A program made the translations under genes and the position numbers. The notes under the pieces were generated by a model. That model had not been told where the DNA came from and ran no database searches. It worked only from the letters and a program-made list of their open reading frames with translations. From Nocardia beijingensis NBRC 16342 (GTDB lineage: Bacteria; Actinomycetota; Actinomycetes; Mycobacteriales; Mycobacteriaceae), in the NCBI RefSeq assembly GCF_001612785.1, contig NZ_BDBC01000010.1, positions 1-64,000 on the forward strand: a DNA stretch of 64,000 nt, read 5' to 3'. Shown piece after piece: positions 19,181-28,735 of this stretch. How positions within the stretch are numbered: position 1 is the stretch's first letter; each line of letters begins with the position of its first letter.

Positions 19181-21310
19181 TCACCGGGTCACCAACCGCC
19201 AGTCGTCGGGCAGGCGCGCCGCGGTGATCTGCGTGCCATCGGCTTCCAGGTCGACGGTGGTCGCACCGAGCCGCAACGCCCGCAGCGAGACCCTGCCCCA
19301 CCGCGCGGGCAGTTGCGGTCGCACCGTGAGCGTCCTGGCCGGCGCGTCGGGGTCGAGCCCGAGGAACGCGCGCACCAGCAACAGCGGCGCCGCGCTCGCC
19401 CACGCCTGCGGCGAGCAGGAGGTCGGATACGGCACCGGCGTGGCGAATCGCGACCGGGGGAAGCCGCAGAACAACTCCGGCAGGCGCCCGTCGAACACCG
19501 CCGCCGCGTCCAGCAGGCCGGTGGCCAGCCGAGTCGCCAGCTCCACCGCGCCGGGCACATGCCGGTAGCGCAGCAGACCGGCCACCGCGATCGCCGTATC
19601 GTGCGGCCAGACCGAGCCGCAGTGATAGCTCATCGGGTTGTAGGCGCCCATGTTCGACGCCAGCGTGCGCAACCCGAAGCCGGAATCCATCTCCGGAGCC
19701 GCCATCCGCGCCACCAGCTCCGCCGCGTGCTCGTCGGTGGCGATGCCCGACCAGAGGCAGTGCGCCACATTGCTGGTCAGCGCGTCGACCTGACGCTTGC
19801 CGCCGTCCAACGCCACCGCGTACCACCCGCGGTCGGCCAGCCAGAACTGTTCGGCGAACTTGACGCGCAACTCCGCGGCGCGTTCACGGAGCTGTCCGGC
19901 CAGCCGCGGGTCGTCGAACGCCTCCGCCAGCTCGGCCCTGGCCAGCATCGCGGCGTGCACGTACCCCTGGACCTCGCACAGCGCGATGGGCGCTTCGGCG
20001 ATATGGCCGGTGGCGTCGTTGATTCCGTCGAAGCTGTCCTTCCACCCTTGGTTGATCAGGCCGCGATCGGTGGCGCGGCGGTACTCGACGAAGCCGTCGC
20101 CGTCCCGGTCGCCGTAGTCGGTGATCCAGTGCAGCGCGGCGTCGGCGGCAGGCAGCAGTTGCCGGATCGCTTCGGAGTCGGCGCCCCAGCGATGGCATTC
20201 GGCCAGCAGCATCACGAACAGCGGTGTGGCGTCGGCCGTTCCGTAGTAGATGTTGCCGCCGAACACCGGCCCGCCCGCTGGCCCGCGGCGCATCTCGTGC
20301 ATGATGCGGCCGGGTTCCTCCTCGGTGAGCGGGTTCACGTCCTGCCCTTGCAGTTCGGCCAGCTGCTGCAATGTGCCCAGCGCCAGATCGGCCTCGAGCG
20401 GCAGTGCCATCCACGCCGTGAGCAGGCTGTCGCGGCCGAACAGGGTCATGAACCACGGCGCGCCCGCGGCGACGAAAGGCCTGGCGTCGCCCGATTCGTC
20501 GCGCATCTGCAACGCGCCCAAGTCGCTCTCGGTGCGGCGCAGCACCCGGGTGAGCACCGGGTCGGACGCGGCGATGTCGGTGGCGGTGTCGCGCCAGGCC
20601 TCGATCTTGCGGCCCGGCGCGCTGACGTTGTAATGCTCCCCCGGCGAGATGGCCTGGAATCGCTGGTTACCCACGGTCGGCTGGGCGATGATCTCGGTCT
20701 GCCAGCATTCGCCGACCGGCACGATCACCCTCCACAGCAGCGAACCGGGCATGACCTCGGGCTCCACCGTCGCCGAGATCGAGATGCCCCGGCTGCGGTC
20801 GGCGTGATCGTGCAGCACCAGTTCCCCGTCGGCTACCGTCACGTCGGCCCGCCCGTGCCCGGCGCGGCCTTCCTTCACCGCGAACAGGTCGACGAAGTCG
20901 GCGTCCACGTGCAGTTCCAGCAGCACCGCTGTGGGCTCGCGGCCCATGTTCTCCAGCGTGATCAGCTCGTGCATGCCGTCGGCGACGATCCGTTCGCGCA
21001 CCACCAGCAGCGTGCTGTCGGCCAGGCCCGCCTGCGGGGGCCTGCGCAACACGAACCTGGCGGCGAACGCCTCCGGACTCAATACCGAAAGCGACTCGGC
21101 GGGTTTGCCGTTCACCAGCAACTCCCAGCGCGATAGCACGCGGGCGTCCCGGAAGAACAAGCCGTGCGGCTTGCCCGGTTCGACGTCGCCGAGCCGATTG
21201 GACAGGCAGAACGTGCCGCCTTCGACCAGGGTCACCGAACCGCACCCCCCGAACCCGGCCGGCTCGCCGGAGTTCAGGGGGGCGTGGCTCACGGGTACGG
21301 AATCGGTCAC
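19181..21310 (-). CDS. Glycogen-debranching-type glucosidase (GDE_N_bis plus amylo-alpha-1,6-glucosidase fold)
   Basis: The 709-residue protein begins with the GDE_N_bis beta-domain (TLVEGGTFCLSNRLGDVEPGKPHGLFFRDARVLSRWEL, residues about 27-230). An (alpha/alpha)6 barrel of the glucosidase/debranching type follows, with GAPWFMTLFGRDSLLTAWMAL, NINYYGTADAT-like and DGDGFVEYRR segments and the acidic GWKDSFDGI and NMGAYNPMSYHCGSVWPHD. Such enzymes act on alpha-glucan branches or related oligosaccharides. The start is GTG 21310, overlapping the stop of the upstream glycosyltransferase by four bases, so the pair is co-translated. Exact substrate is unknown. Confidence 0.88.
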   Translation of the reverse strand: MTDSVPVSHAPLNSGEPAGFGGCGSVTLVEGGTFCLSNRLGDVEPGKPHGLFFRDARVLSRWELLVNGKPAESLSVLSPEAFAARFVLRRPPQAGLADSTLLVVRERIVADGMHELITLENMGREPTAVLLELHVDADFVDLFAVKEGRAGHGRADVTVADGELVLHDHADRSRGISISATVEPEVMPGSLLWRVIVPVGECWQTEIIAQPTVGNQRFQAISPGEHYNVSAPGRKIEAWRDTATDIAASDPVLTRVLRRTESDLGALQMRDESGDARPFVAAGAPWFMTLFGRDSLLTAWMALPLEADLALGTLQQLAELQGQDVNPLTEEEPGRIMHEMRRGPAGGPVFGGNIYYGTADATPLFVMLLAECHRWGADSEAIRQLLPAADAALHWITDYGDRDGDGFVEYRRATDRGLINQGWKDSFDGINDATGHIAEAPIALCEVQGYVHAAMLARAELAEAFDDPRLAGQLRERAAELRVKFAEQFWLADRGWYAVALDGGKRQVDALTSNVAHCLWSGIATDEHAAELVARMAAPEMDSGFGLRTLASNMGAYNPMSYHCGSVWPHDTAIAVAGLLRYRHVPGAVELATRLATGLLDAAAVFDGRLPELFCGFPRSRFATPVPYPTSCSPQAWASAAPLLLVRAFLGLDPDAPARTLTVRPQLPARWGRVSLRALRLGATTVDLEADGTQITAARLPDDWRLVTR

Positions 21311-22551
21311 GCCAAGCCGCTCGCCGCGATCCGGATCGGCGAACCGGCCACCGGGGCGTCGAGCGGCGTTGCCACGGGCGCGGTGGTGACCAGCGGCGCG
21401 GCGCCGGAGCGGTGCTTGGAGCGCAGCACCCGGCGGTACACCTGCTCGTAGCCGAAGCCGAGCGTGTCGGAGCCGAACTTGGCCTGCACGTGCGCCCGGC
21501 AGGCGTAGGGATCCATCGCCCCGACCTCTTCGATGGCCGAGGGCAATTCGGCGGGATCCTCGCAGATGCGGCCGGTCACGCCGTCGACGATCACCTCGGA
21601 CACCGCCCCGCCGCGCAGCGCGACCACCGGCGTGCCACAGACCATGGATTCGATCATCACCATGCCGAACGGTTCCTCCCAGCGAATCGGGAACAACAGG
21701 CAACGCGCGTTCGCAAGCAGCTTACGCTTGGCCGTCGCGTCGGCGAGCCCGAACACGTGATCGTTTTCCGTCAACAGCGGCCGCACCTTCTCCTCGAAAT
21801 AGGCCAGCTCGGGCCGCTCGCTGCACTTGCCGGCCAGCACCAGCGGGATGCCTGCGGCGTGCGCGGCTTCCAGCGCCAGATGCGGAGCCTTGCATTCGTT
21901 GAACCGGCCGAGGAACAGCGCGTAGTCGTCCTTCTCCACGCGGAACGGCCAATCGTCGACGTGCAACGCGTTGTGCACCCGCCCGGACCAATTGAGACCC
22001 CGCGCGAGTTCGCGCTGGCGGTCGCTGATCGCCACCAAGGCGACCTCGTCGCCCAGATCCTGGTAATAGCGGTAGATGTCGTCCTCCACCGGCCCGTGGA
22101 CGGTCAGCACCGTCGGCAGACCCATGTTCTGGAAGACGGTCGCGTTCAGCGGCCCGGCGAAGGTGTGGTCGTGCACCAGGTCCACACCCGAAGTGGCCAC
22201 GAGCTTCTCGATCGCGCGACGCACCCGCAACGCGTGCACCACCTCGGGGAACGGCTCTCCGAGACGTTCGGGCAGCGCTCGGTCCCACACCGGCACGAAC
22301 TTGGCCTTCGTCCCCGGCTCCCCCGCGCCCAACAACGTCACGTCGTGGCCGCGGGCCACCAGCGCGTCGACGAGATCGGCCACCACGGCCTCGACACCGC
22401 CGTATGCCTTGGGCGGGACGTCGAAGTACGGCGGCACGACCATCGCGATGCGAAACGGGCCGCTGGAACGATCTGTCGACAAGTAGTCGGACGACGGCAT
22501 CTCCAGATCGGACGACGCCTGCGCGGAAATCGGCACGGAAAGCGCGCTCAT
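21307..22551 (-). CDS. GT4-type glycosyltransferase
   Basis: A retaining GT-B glycosyltransferase of 414 residues. The N-terminal Rossmann half has PPKAYGGVEAVVADLVDALVARGHDVTLLG and HDHTFAGPLNA. The C-terminal half carries ALFLGRFNECKAPHLALEAA and the nucleotide-sugar motif FPIRWEEPFGMVMIESMVCGTPVVALRGGAVSEV, with the EX7E-type pair of glutamates. ATG 22551 has a perfect AGGAGGG a few bases upstream. It heads a two-gene operon with a glucan-debranching-type enzyme, which suggests a role in alpha-glucan or trehalose-related metabolism (inference). Confidence 0.88.
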   Translation of the reverse strand: MSALSVPISAQASSDLEMPSSDYLSTDRSSGPFRIAMVVPPYFDVPPKAYGGVEAVVADLVDALVARGHDVTLLGAGEPGTKAKFVPVWDRALPERLGEPFPEVVHALRVRRAIEKLVATSGVDLVHDHTFAGPLNATVFQNMGLPTVLTVHGPVEDDIYRYYQDLGDEVALVAISDRQRELARGLNWSGRVHNALHVDDWPFRVEKDDYALFLGRFNECKAPHLALEAAHAAGIPLVLAGKCSERPELAYFEEKVRPLLTENDHVFGLADATAKRKLLANARCLLFPIRWEEPFGMVMIESMVCGTPVVALRGGAVSEVIVDGVTGRICEDPAELPSAIEEVGAMDPYACRAHVQAKFGSDTLGFGYEQVYRRVLRSKHRSGAAPLVTTAPVATPLDAPVAGSPIRIAASGLA

Positions 22552-22834
22552 GACCCTCCTTCCAGGGACAACCAAGTAGCACTCGCATTCACCCAGCACT
22601 CGGAGTACCGGGCGCCGAACTGAACTAAGTGGCCGCCGCGGCGGAGGTGAAGACCTAGCTGCACCGCCGTCCATGGGGCTTGGTTGGCCTGGTCACGCCT
22701 GCGGCATGATCAGGGGGGCCGAGTGGGAGGTACCTCAGCGGGTGTCGTTCAAACCAAACAGTTCGGGAAAAATCCGGGCCCCCAGCGTTCGTTCGGCTAC
22801 CGATGGGTAGTCCGGTGGCCCCCGCGTTACCGGG

Positions 22835-24361
22835 TCACTGATCCGGCAGGCAGCGACCAGGATCGGGCAGGTCGGCGCACGGTGTGTTGCCGTGAGCGCG
22901 CAGCACCTCTTTGCCGGTCCTATCGGTGAGGAAGTGCAGGAAACTCGCGGCCAGCGAACCACCGGGCAACTCGCCGTTACTGTAGGCGTACTCGACGCCC
23001 CAGAAGGGATAGGCGCGCCGCACGGCGGCGTCCCTGCTCGCGCCGACGCCATCGATCGCGATGGCGGGCAGGCCCGCGGCGACGGCCTCGGTGAACTCGG
23101 AATAGCCGATGGCTCCCGGTATTTCCGCCACCGCCTTGCGCATGTCGGCGGTGACCTGGACCTCGCACTGCGCGGGCGCGGTGGTGACCGTGCCCTTCAG
23201 TGCCGTGCAGCTCACGTGCGGGCGCTCCGGCTGCGTCCCGTCGAGCAGTCTGCGTTCGAAGATGGTCCGCGTTCCCGAGCCGGGTATCCGGTTGACCAGC
23301 ACCACCGGCAGGTCGGGACCGCCCACCTCGCGCCAGTTGCCGATCCTGCCCCGGTAGAGATCCCGGATCTGCGCGAGGCCGAGATCGCGAACGCCGACGC
23401 CGGGATGCGCGATCACGGTGAACAGCGACAACGCCAACGGCCGGTGCACCAGCGCCGGATAGCCGCCGCCCTTGGGGCCGTCGGTGATGGCGAGCAAGCC
23501 CGAATTGCCCGCCCCTTCCTCGGCGAGCCGGTCCAGTCCGCGCTCCGAGCCCTCGAAGCCGTAGGCGAATTCCGCACCGGTGCAACTCTTCCGGTATTGC
23601 TCGGCGGCGTCTTCGATGACCTGGGCGAACGCCGTCGACCCGAGCACGGTCAGTTCGCCGGAGGCGCAGTCGAGCGGCGTCGGCGACGGCTCCAGCGCGG
23701 CCACCACCAGTTGGACGACGATCACCAGCACCAGGAACACGGTGAGCGCGACCATCATCAGGGGAACGCCGGTGCGGCTGCGGGTCTCGGTGATCCGCCC
23801 GCCTTTGATGCCGCCGCGCAGCACCGGCTGCGGGTACTCGCCCACGCCCTCCGAACGCTGCAGGATCGCCAGGATCTTGTAGTGATCGCCGGGGGCGAGC
23901 GGCACCTTCGGCAGATCGATCACGCCGATGTGGCCGCCGGTGTCCTCGCGCACCGCGATGCCGGAATCGGCGTCGAGGTTGTCGGCCAAGGCGGGATCGC
24001 TGAGTTCGTTCACCGCCATGCCGATCACGCGGCGCTGCGGAAACCGCAGGTGCAAACCGATCCGCGCGGCTTCCGGCGCCTTGTAGTCATGGCTGTCGAT
24101 GGTCGTGATGCCGCTGTTCTCGACACGCACCAGAACGACCGAGATGTCCTTCAGATCCGGGCTCGCGCCGTCGATCGAGGGGCGCAGCTGCGGCAGCACA
24201 CCGGGGAACACCGATTCGATCTCACCGGTGACCGGCGTGTCCATCTGCACCCGGTAGCCGAGGCGTCTGCGGCCCGCGAGGACGAACTCCCACAGGAACG
24301 CGGCGATGGGCACCGCGATACCGATGAGCGCGAGCACGATCTCGAGCGGAAAGTCGCCCAC
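22835..24361 (-). CDS. Membrane-anchored PstS-like substrate-binding protein without transporter partners
   Basis: The 508-residue protein has a membrane helix at residues about 6-28, a cytoplasmic or intermembrane beta-rich domain (about 30-200), and a second helix (VPLMMVALTVFLVLVIVVQLVVA, about 203-226). A type-2 periplasmic binding domain of the phosphate-binding family fills the rest: LTVLGSTAFAQVIEDAAEQYRKSC, IRDLYRGRIGNWREVGG, NRIPGSGTRTIFERRLL, IPGAIGYSEFTEA. No ABC permease or ATPase lies nearby, so it may act as a sensor or scaffold. The start is GTG 24361, behind GGGGGGA six bases away. Confidence 0.82.
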   Translation of the reverse strand: MGDFPLEIVLALIGIAVPIAAFLWEFVLAGRRRLGYRVQMDTPVTGEIESVFPGVLPQLRPSIDGASPDLKDISVVLVRVENSGITTIDSHDYKAPEAARIGLHLRFPQRRVIGMAVNELSDPALADNLDADSGIAVREDTGGHIGVIDLPKVPLAPGDHYKILAILQRSEGVGEYPQPVLRGGIKGGRITETRSRTGVPLMMVALTVFLVLVIVVQLVVAALEPSPTPLDCASGELTVLGSTAFAQVIEDAAEQYRKSCTGAEFAYGFEGSERGLDRLAEEGAGNSGLLAITDGPKGGGYPALVHRPLALSLFTVIAHPGVGVRDLGLAQIRDLYRGRIGNWREVGGPDLPVVLVNRIPGSGTRTIFERRLLDGTQPERPHVSCTALKGTVTTAPAQCEVQVTADMRKAVAEIPGAIGYSEFTEAVAAGLPAIAIDGVGASRDAAVRRAYPFWGVEYAYSNGELPGGSLAASFLHFLTDRTGKEVLRAHGNTPCADLPDPGRCLPDQ

Positions 24362-24461
24362 CAGTCGATCCCCCCAGCAATCCGTGTGGCCCTTATTCTC
24401 GGCGGCAACAGCCTTCCGGCACAGGCGAAGTCGCAGTGTTCGGCAACAGTTAACCCGACGG

Positions 24462-25523
24462 TCACGCTTGCGCGCGAGTCCAGGCCAGCAGATCCGCCAG
24501 CGGCCAGGTGTTGATCACCCGTTCCGGCGCGACGCCGTTCGCGAGCGCGCGCTCACAACCGTACCCTTGCCAGTCGAGCTGTCCGGGCGCGTGCGCGTCG
24601 GTGTCGATCGAGAAGTGACAACCCATCTCCGCGGCCAGGCGCAGCAATCGCGAAGGCGGATCGAGTCGTTCGGGCCTGCTGTTGATCTCCACGGCGGTGC
24701 CGTAGGTGCGGCACGCCTCGAACACCACCTCGGCGTCGAACGTGGATTCCGGCCTGGTGCCGCGTCCTCCCGTGACCAGGCGGCCGGTGCAGTGGCCGAG
24801 CACATCGACGTTCGGGTCGGCGACCGCGTACGCCATGCGCTTGGTCATGGTCGCGCTGTCGTCGCGCAGCCGCGAGTGCACGCTGGCCACCACGATGTCC
24901 AGCCGGGCCAGCAGATCCGACCGCTGGTCGAGGCCGCCGTCGTCGAGGATGTCCACCTCGATGCCGGTGAGGATGCGGAACGGCGCCATCCGCTCGTTGA
25001 GTTCGGCGACCACGTCCAGTTGCCTGCGCAACCGGTCGGCGGACAGGCCGTTGGCCACGGTCAGGCGCGGGGAATGGTCGGTCAGGGCGCAGTACTCGTG
25101 CCCGAGCGCGGCCGCGACCCGCATCATCTCCTCGATCGGGCTGCCGCCGTCGGACCAGTTCGAGTGGGTGTGCAGATCGCCGCGCAATCGTTCGCGCAAC
25201 GGCTTGCCCGGCGCCCCGATCGGCTGCGCCGCCGCCCGCAACTCGGCCAGGTACCGCGGCACCACGCCCGCGTACGCCTGCTCGATGACGGCGGCGGTCT
25301 TGGGTCCGATGCCAGCGAGCTCGGTCCAGGTGCCCGTGGCCCGGCGCGCCGCACGCTCGTCGGCGGACAATACCGCGACGACGTCGGCGGCGCGCCGGTA
25401 GGCCTTCACCCGATGCGTCTCGGCCCTGGAGCGCTCCAGCCAGAAGCCGATCTCACGCAGCGCCGCCTCCGGACCGGGCACCGCGGCGCCGTCCGGTATC
25501 CCGCTCGGTTCCTGGCCGGGCAC
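24462..25523 (-). CDS. PHP-domain phosphoesterase with HhH N-terminal region (PolX C-terminal type)
   Basis: In the 353-residue protein, residues about 20-95 form helix-hairpin-helix-like segments (AYRRAADVVAVLS, ELAGIGPKTAAVIEQAY) like the start of family X DNA polymerases. The PHP domain follows, with metal ligands DLHTHSNWSDG, ALTDHS, LTGIEVDIL, VASVHS, VLGHCTGR and SIDTDAHAPGQ. There is no polymerase palm. PHP enzymes are Mn/Zn phosphoesterases. The start is GTG 25523, four bases after the stop of the upstream reductase gene. Substrate unknown. Confidence 0.87.
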   Translation of the reverse strand: MPGQEPSGIPDGAAVPGPEAALREIGFWLERSRAETHRVKAYRRAADVVAVLSADERAARRATGTWTELAGIGPKTAAVIEQAYAGVVPRYLAELRAAAQPIGAPGKPLRERLRGDLHTHSNWSDGGSPIEEMMRVAAALGHEYCALTDHSPRLTVANGLSADRLRRQLDVVAELNERMAPFRILTGIEVDILDDGGLDQRSDLLARLDIVVASVHSRLRDDSATMTKRMAYAVADPNVDVLGHCTGRLVTGGRGTRPESTFDAEVVFEACRTYGTAVEINSRPERLDPPSRLLRLAAEMGCHFSIDTDAHAPGQLDWQGYGCERALANGVAPERVINTWPLADLLAWTRAQA

Positions 25524-25527
25524 CGGG

Positions 25528-26109
25528 TCAGTGCACCCGGCTGTATTTGACGAAGGCCACCCCGTCTTCGAACACCGTGCTGGTGATCACCCGGAACTTG
25601 GCCGGTTCCGGCAGCCGCGACCCCGCGCCGAACAGCGCGCGGCCGCTGCCGAGCACGATCGGGTAGAGCTTGAGGAAGATCTGGTCGATCTCCGGCAGCA
25701 GCGCCTGCGCCAGCTCACCGCCGCCGCACAGCCAGATGCCGAGCCCGCTTTCCCGCTTCAGCGCACGAACCCGCTCGACCGGGTTCTCGGCGATCAGCTC
25801 GACGGCCGGATCGGGACTCTCCGGCAGCGTGGTCGAGACCACGAATTGCCGCAGATGCGCGTAGGGCGTCGAGGTGCCGGTGCGGACGCCGAAATCGTGC
25901 GTCTTGCGACCCATCAGCACCGTGTCGAAGTAGCGATTGCGCTCCTCCAACCCGATCGCCTCACGCACCTTGGTGGGCAGCGTCTCGGGGTACTGCGCGT
26001 TGATCGAGGGGCCGTGGTCGCCGCCGACCGGGAAGAAATCGACCGAGCCGTCCTCGGTGGCGATGAAACCGTCGATGGTCGACGCGACGTAATAGGTGAG
26101 CTTGCGCAT
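25528..26109 (-). CDS. Dihydrofolate reductase-like / RibD C-terminal domain protein
   Basis: This 193-residue NADPH-dependent reductase-fold protein has MRKLTYYVASTIDGFIATEDG, VLMGRKTHDFG, LWLCGGGEL-like (GIWLCGGGELAQALL) and IFLKLYPIVLGSGRALF. These mark the RibD_C family, common in Actinobacteria and usually of unknown substrate. ATG 26109 follows GGAAGGGAAG. It heads a short operon with the PHP gene. Confidence 0.88.
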   Translation of the reverse strand: MRKLTYYVASTIDGFIATEDGSVDFFPVGGDHGPSINAQYPETLPTKVREAIGLEERNRYFDTVLMGRKTHDFGVRTGTSTPYAHLRQFVVSTTLPESPDPAVELIAENPVERVRALKRESGLGIWLCGGGELAQALLPEIDQIFLKLYPIVLGSGRALFGAGSRLPEPAKFRVITSTVFEDGVAFVKYSRVH

Positions 26110-26174
26110 GCTTCCCTTCCTCACGGTCGGCTGACAATTCCGAACCGCCCTGAGGAAACGGTAGCTCGCCCGCG

Positions 26175-27035
26175 CTAACGACGACGAGGCTTCGGCTGGC
26201 AGCGCGGGCAGGAGTAGGAGGAGCGGTTCATGAACCGCTCGCGGATGATCGGCGCACCACACCGGCGACACGGCTCGTGCTCCCGACCGTATACGGCGAG
26301 GGAGCGTTCGAAGTAGCCCGACTGGCCGTTGACATTCACATACAGCGCGTCGAACGACGTGCCGCCCGCGGCGAGCGCTTCGCCCATCACGGCCGCGACT
26401 TCGGCGAGCAACCCGCGCACCGCGGGCCTGGACAGCCCCGACGCGGGCCGACCACCGTGGATCCGGGCACGCCACAGCGCCTCGTCGGCGTAGATGTTGC
26501 CGATGCCGGAGACGACGCCTTGATCGAGCAGCACCCGTTTGATCTCGCTCTGCTTGCCCCGGATCACGGCGACCACGGACTCGACGTCGAACCGCGGATC
26601 CAGCGGATCGCGGGCGATGTGCGCGACGGGCTCCGGCACCAGGGTGCCGTCCACCTCGACCAGCGGCGCGAGCGTCCAACCACCGAACGTGCGCTGGTCG
26701 ACGAAACGCAACTGGGTGCCGTCGCCGAGGGTGGCGCGGATGTGGGCGTGCTTCTCCAGCGGCGCGTCGGCGGGCTGCACCAGCATCTGGCCGCTCATGC
26801 CGAGATGCACGACCAGGGCCGCTTCCGGATCGTCGAAGGTGAGCCAGAGGAATTTGCCACGCCGCTCGGCCGAGGCGACCTTCAGGCCGGTCAGCCGCGC
26901 GGCGAGATCGGCGGCGCCTTCGAGATGGCGGCGCACCGAGCGGGGATGGGTGATCGCCACCGATTCGATGATCCGGCCGACCACGTGCTCGGCGAGCCCG
27001 CGCCGCACGACCTCGACCTCGGGAAGTTCGGGCAC
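26175..27035 (-). CDS. mutM: Formamidopyrimidine-DNA glycosylase
   Basis: This base-excision repair enzyme removes 8-oxoguanine and formamidopyrimidines. The N-terminus [14 protein letters not shown] places the catalytic Pro at position 2 after Met removal, with Glu3. KFLWLTFDD and HLGMSGQ carry further active-site residues, [19 protein letters not shown] is the H2TH motif, and the C-terminal zinc finger is [25 protein letters not shown]. The length of 286 residues is normal. It starts one base after the rnc stop, so the two are coupled. Confidence 0.96.
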   Translation of the reverse strand: MPELPEVEVVRRGLAEHVVGRIIESVAITHPRSVRRHLEGAADLAARLTGLKVASAERRGKFLWLTFDDPEAALVVHLGMSGQMLVQPADAPLEKHAHIRATLGDGTQLRFVDQRTFGGWTLAPLVEVDGTLVPEPVAHIARDPLDPRFDVESVVAVIRGKQSEIKRVLLDQGVVSGIGNIYADEALWRARIHGGRPASGLSRPAVRGLLAEVAAVMGEALAAGGTSFDALYVNVNGQSGYFERSLAVYGREHEPCRRCGAPIIRERFMNRSSYSCPRCQPKPRRR

Positions 27036-27036
27036 G

Positions 27037-27750
27037 TCAGGTTTCGGCGGTCAGCGCCTCGTAGGCGGCCCCCGCGGCCTTCTGCTCGGCTTCCTTCTTC
27101 GACCGGCCCACGCCCTGCCCGTAGGCCCGGCCGCCGATCACCGTGGTGGCGGTGAACTCCTTGTCGTGGTCCGGCCCGGTCGAGGTGATCTCGTAACTGG
27201 GCACGCCGAGACCACGCTCGGCGGTGAGCTCCTGCAGGCTGGTCTTCCAGTCCAGGCCCGCGCCCATCCTCGGCCCGCGCTCGAGCAGCTCGGCGAACAG
27301 GCGCAGCACCACGGAACGAGCCACCTCGATGCCGTGCTCGAGATGCACGGCGCCGAGCAACGACTCCATGCCGTCGGCGAGGATGCTCTCCTTGTCCCGG
27401 CCGCCGGTGAGTTCCTCACCTTTGCCGAGCAGCAGGTGGGCGCCGAGCCCGCCCTCGCCGAGGCCGCGGGCGACCTCGGCCAGCGCGCGCATGTTCACCA
27501 CGCTCGCGCGCAGTTTGGCCAGCTCACCCTCGGTCTTCGAGGGATGCTCGTGATACAGCCGTTCGGTGATGCTCAGCCCGAGCACGGAGTCGCCGAGGAA
27601 CTCGAGACGCTCGTTCGTCGGCAGGCCGCCGTTCTCGTACGCGTAGGAACGATGGGTCAGTGCGAGACGCAGCAGATCCGGCTGCAGGTCGACGCCCAAC
27701 GCGGCGAGAAGGCTCGCGTGTTCACCGGACGAGTCGGGTTCGTCGGTCAC
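27037..27750 (-). CDS. rnc: Ribonuclease III
   Basis: RNase III processes rRNA precursors and other double-stranded RNA. The 237-residue protein has the signature [14 protein letters not shown] (residues about 40-53), a second metal-binding stretch ([17 protein letters not shown]) and the C-terminal dsRNA-binding domain ([18 protein letters not shown] ... [21 protein letters not shown]). It sits in the conserved sepIVA-yceD-rpmF-rnc-fpg run. Confidence 0.96.
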   Translation of the reverse strand: MTDEPDSSGEHASLLAALGVDLQPDLLRLALTHRSYAYENGGLPTNERLEFLGDSVLGLSITERLYHEHPSKTEGELAKLRASVVNMRALAEVARGLGEGGLGAHLLLGKGEELTGGRDKESILADGMESLLGAVHLEHGIEVARSVVLRLFAELLERGPRMGAGLDWKTSLQELTAERGLGVPSYEITSTGPDHDKEFTATTVIGGRAYGQGVGRSKKEAEQKAAGAAYEALTAET

Positions 27751-27772
27751 GTCGCTACGACAGGTCGGACGG

Positions 27773-27955
27773 TCAGACCGCCGCCGTGACCTGGCGGCCC
27801 TTGTAGGTGCCGCAGGACGGGCAGGCGATGTGCGGCAGGGTCTTCTCGCCGCAGGCGCGGTTCGGGCAGGTGATCAGGGTCGGCGCGGCGGCCTTCCACT
27901 GGCTGCGCCGCGACCTGGTGTTGGAACGGGACATCCGGCGCTTGGGAACGGCCAC
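27773..27955 (-). CDS. rpmF: 50S ribosomal protein L32
   Basis: The 60 residues [20 protein letters not shown] onward end with a zinc ribbon, [20 protein letters not shown] (four cysteines), so this is the zinc-binding (C+) form. It lies between yceD and rnc, the usual place. Confidence 0.96.
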   Translation of the reverse strand: MAVPKRRMSRSNTRSRRSQWKAAAPTLITCPNRACGEKTLPHIACPSCGTYKGRQVTAAV

Positions 27956-28008
27956 GACTACTTCTCCTCTGTCTAATTGCTCTGCCGGTTACGGCTGATC
28001 GGTCTTGC

Positions 28009-28638
28009 TCAGCGGTCTCGGTCGGCCGCACCCTCGTCGGGGCTGCCGGTGCCGGGCGATCCGGAGGCGAACTTAGCCAGTCCGGCCCAGCGAGGGTCAA
28101 GTATCTCATGCCGGTGGTCGGATCCCGCAATCGCCATCCGCACGCCGCATTCCGGGCACAATCCCGCGCAATCCGGGGTGCACAGCGGCTGCAACGGCAG
28201 CTCCAGACCGATGGCGTCGATCACCACCGGCTCCAGATCGATGAGGTCGTCCTCCATGCGATAGACCTCGTCGTCCTCGGTGGTCTGCTCGGTGGTGCTG
28301 TCGGGGTAGGCGAACAGCTCGGTCACCTGGAGGGTGACGGCATCGGTGAACGGCTCCAGGCAGCGCGAGCACTCCCCTTCGAGCGGCGCCGAGACCGTCC
28401 CGGTGACCAGCACACCCTCGGACACCGCCTGCAACTGCAGGTCGAACTCCACCTGCGCGCCGAGGGGAACCCCGATCAGATCCAGACCGATCCGCTCCTC
28501 GGTGGTGACGGTGCGGCGCAGCTCGCGCATGGTCCCCGGCCTGCGGCCGAGGCTGCGGGTGTCCAGCACGAAACCCGCGTCCGGCGAGCGGCGCTTGGCC
28601 GACTTGGGACGCGAGGCGGAACCGGAACCGGCGGACAT
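28009..28638 (-). CDS. yceD: DUF177/YceD family protein
   Basis: This 209-residue member of the YceD family is usually encoded next to rpmF and linked to 23S rRNA or L32 accumulation. It has paired metal-like cysteines: GECSRCLEPF, then CTPDCAGLCPECG near residues 160-175. ATG 28638 was chosen (MSAGSGSASRPKSAKRRSPD); GTG 28653 would add five residues and no clear ribosome binding site separates them. The last 25 residues are a Gly/Ser/Asp tail. Confidence 0.85.
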   Translation of the reverse strand: MSAGSGSASRPKSAKRRSPDAGFVLDTRSLGRRPGTMRELRRTVTTEERIGLDLIGVPLGAQVEFDLQLQAVSEGVLVTGTVSAPLEGECSRCLEPFTDAVTLQVTELFAYPDSTTEQTTEDDEVYRMEDDLIDLEPVVIDAIGLELPLQPLCTPDCAGLCPECGVRMAIAGSDHRHEILDPRWAGLAKFASGSPGTGSPDEGAADRDR

Positions 28639-28735
28639 CACGAACTCACTCACGATCGATGGGTTATGGGCAACCACTCAACAATACGCGATGACGCGGC
28701 GCTCACCCAAACGCATGCCACCTCGTCCAACGCCG

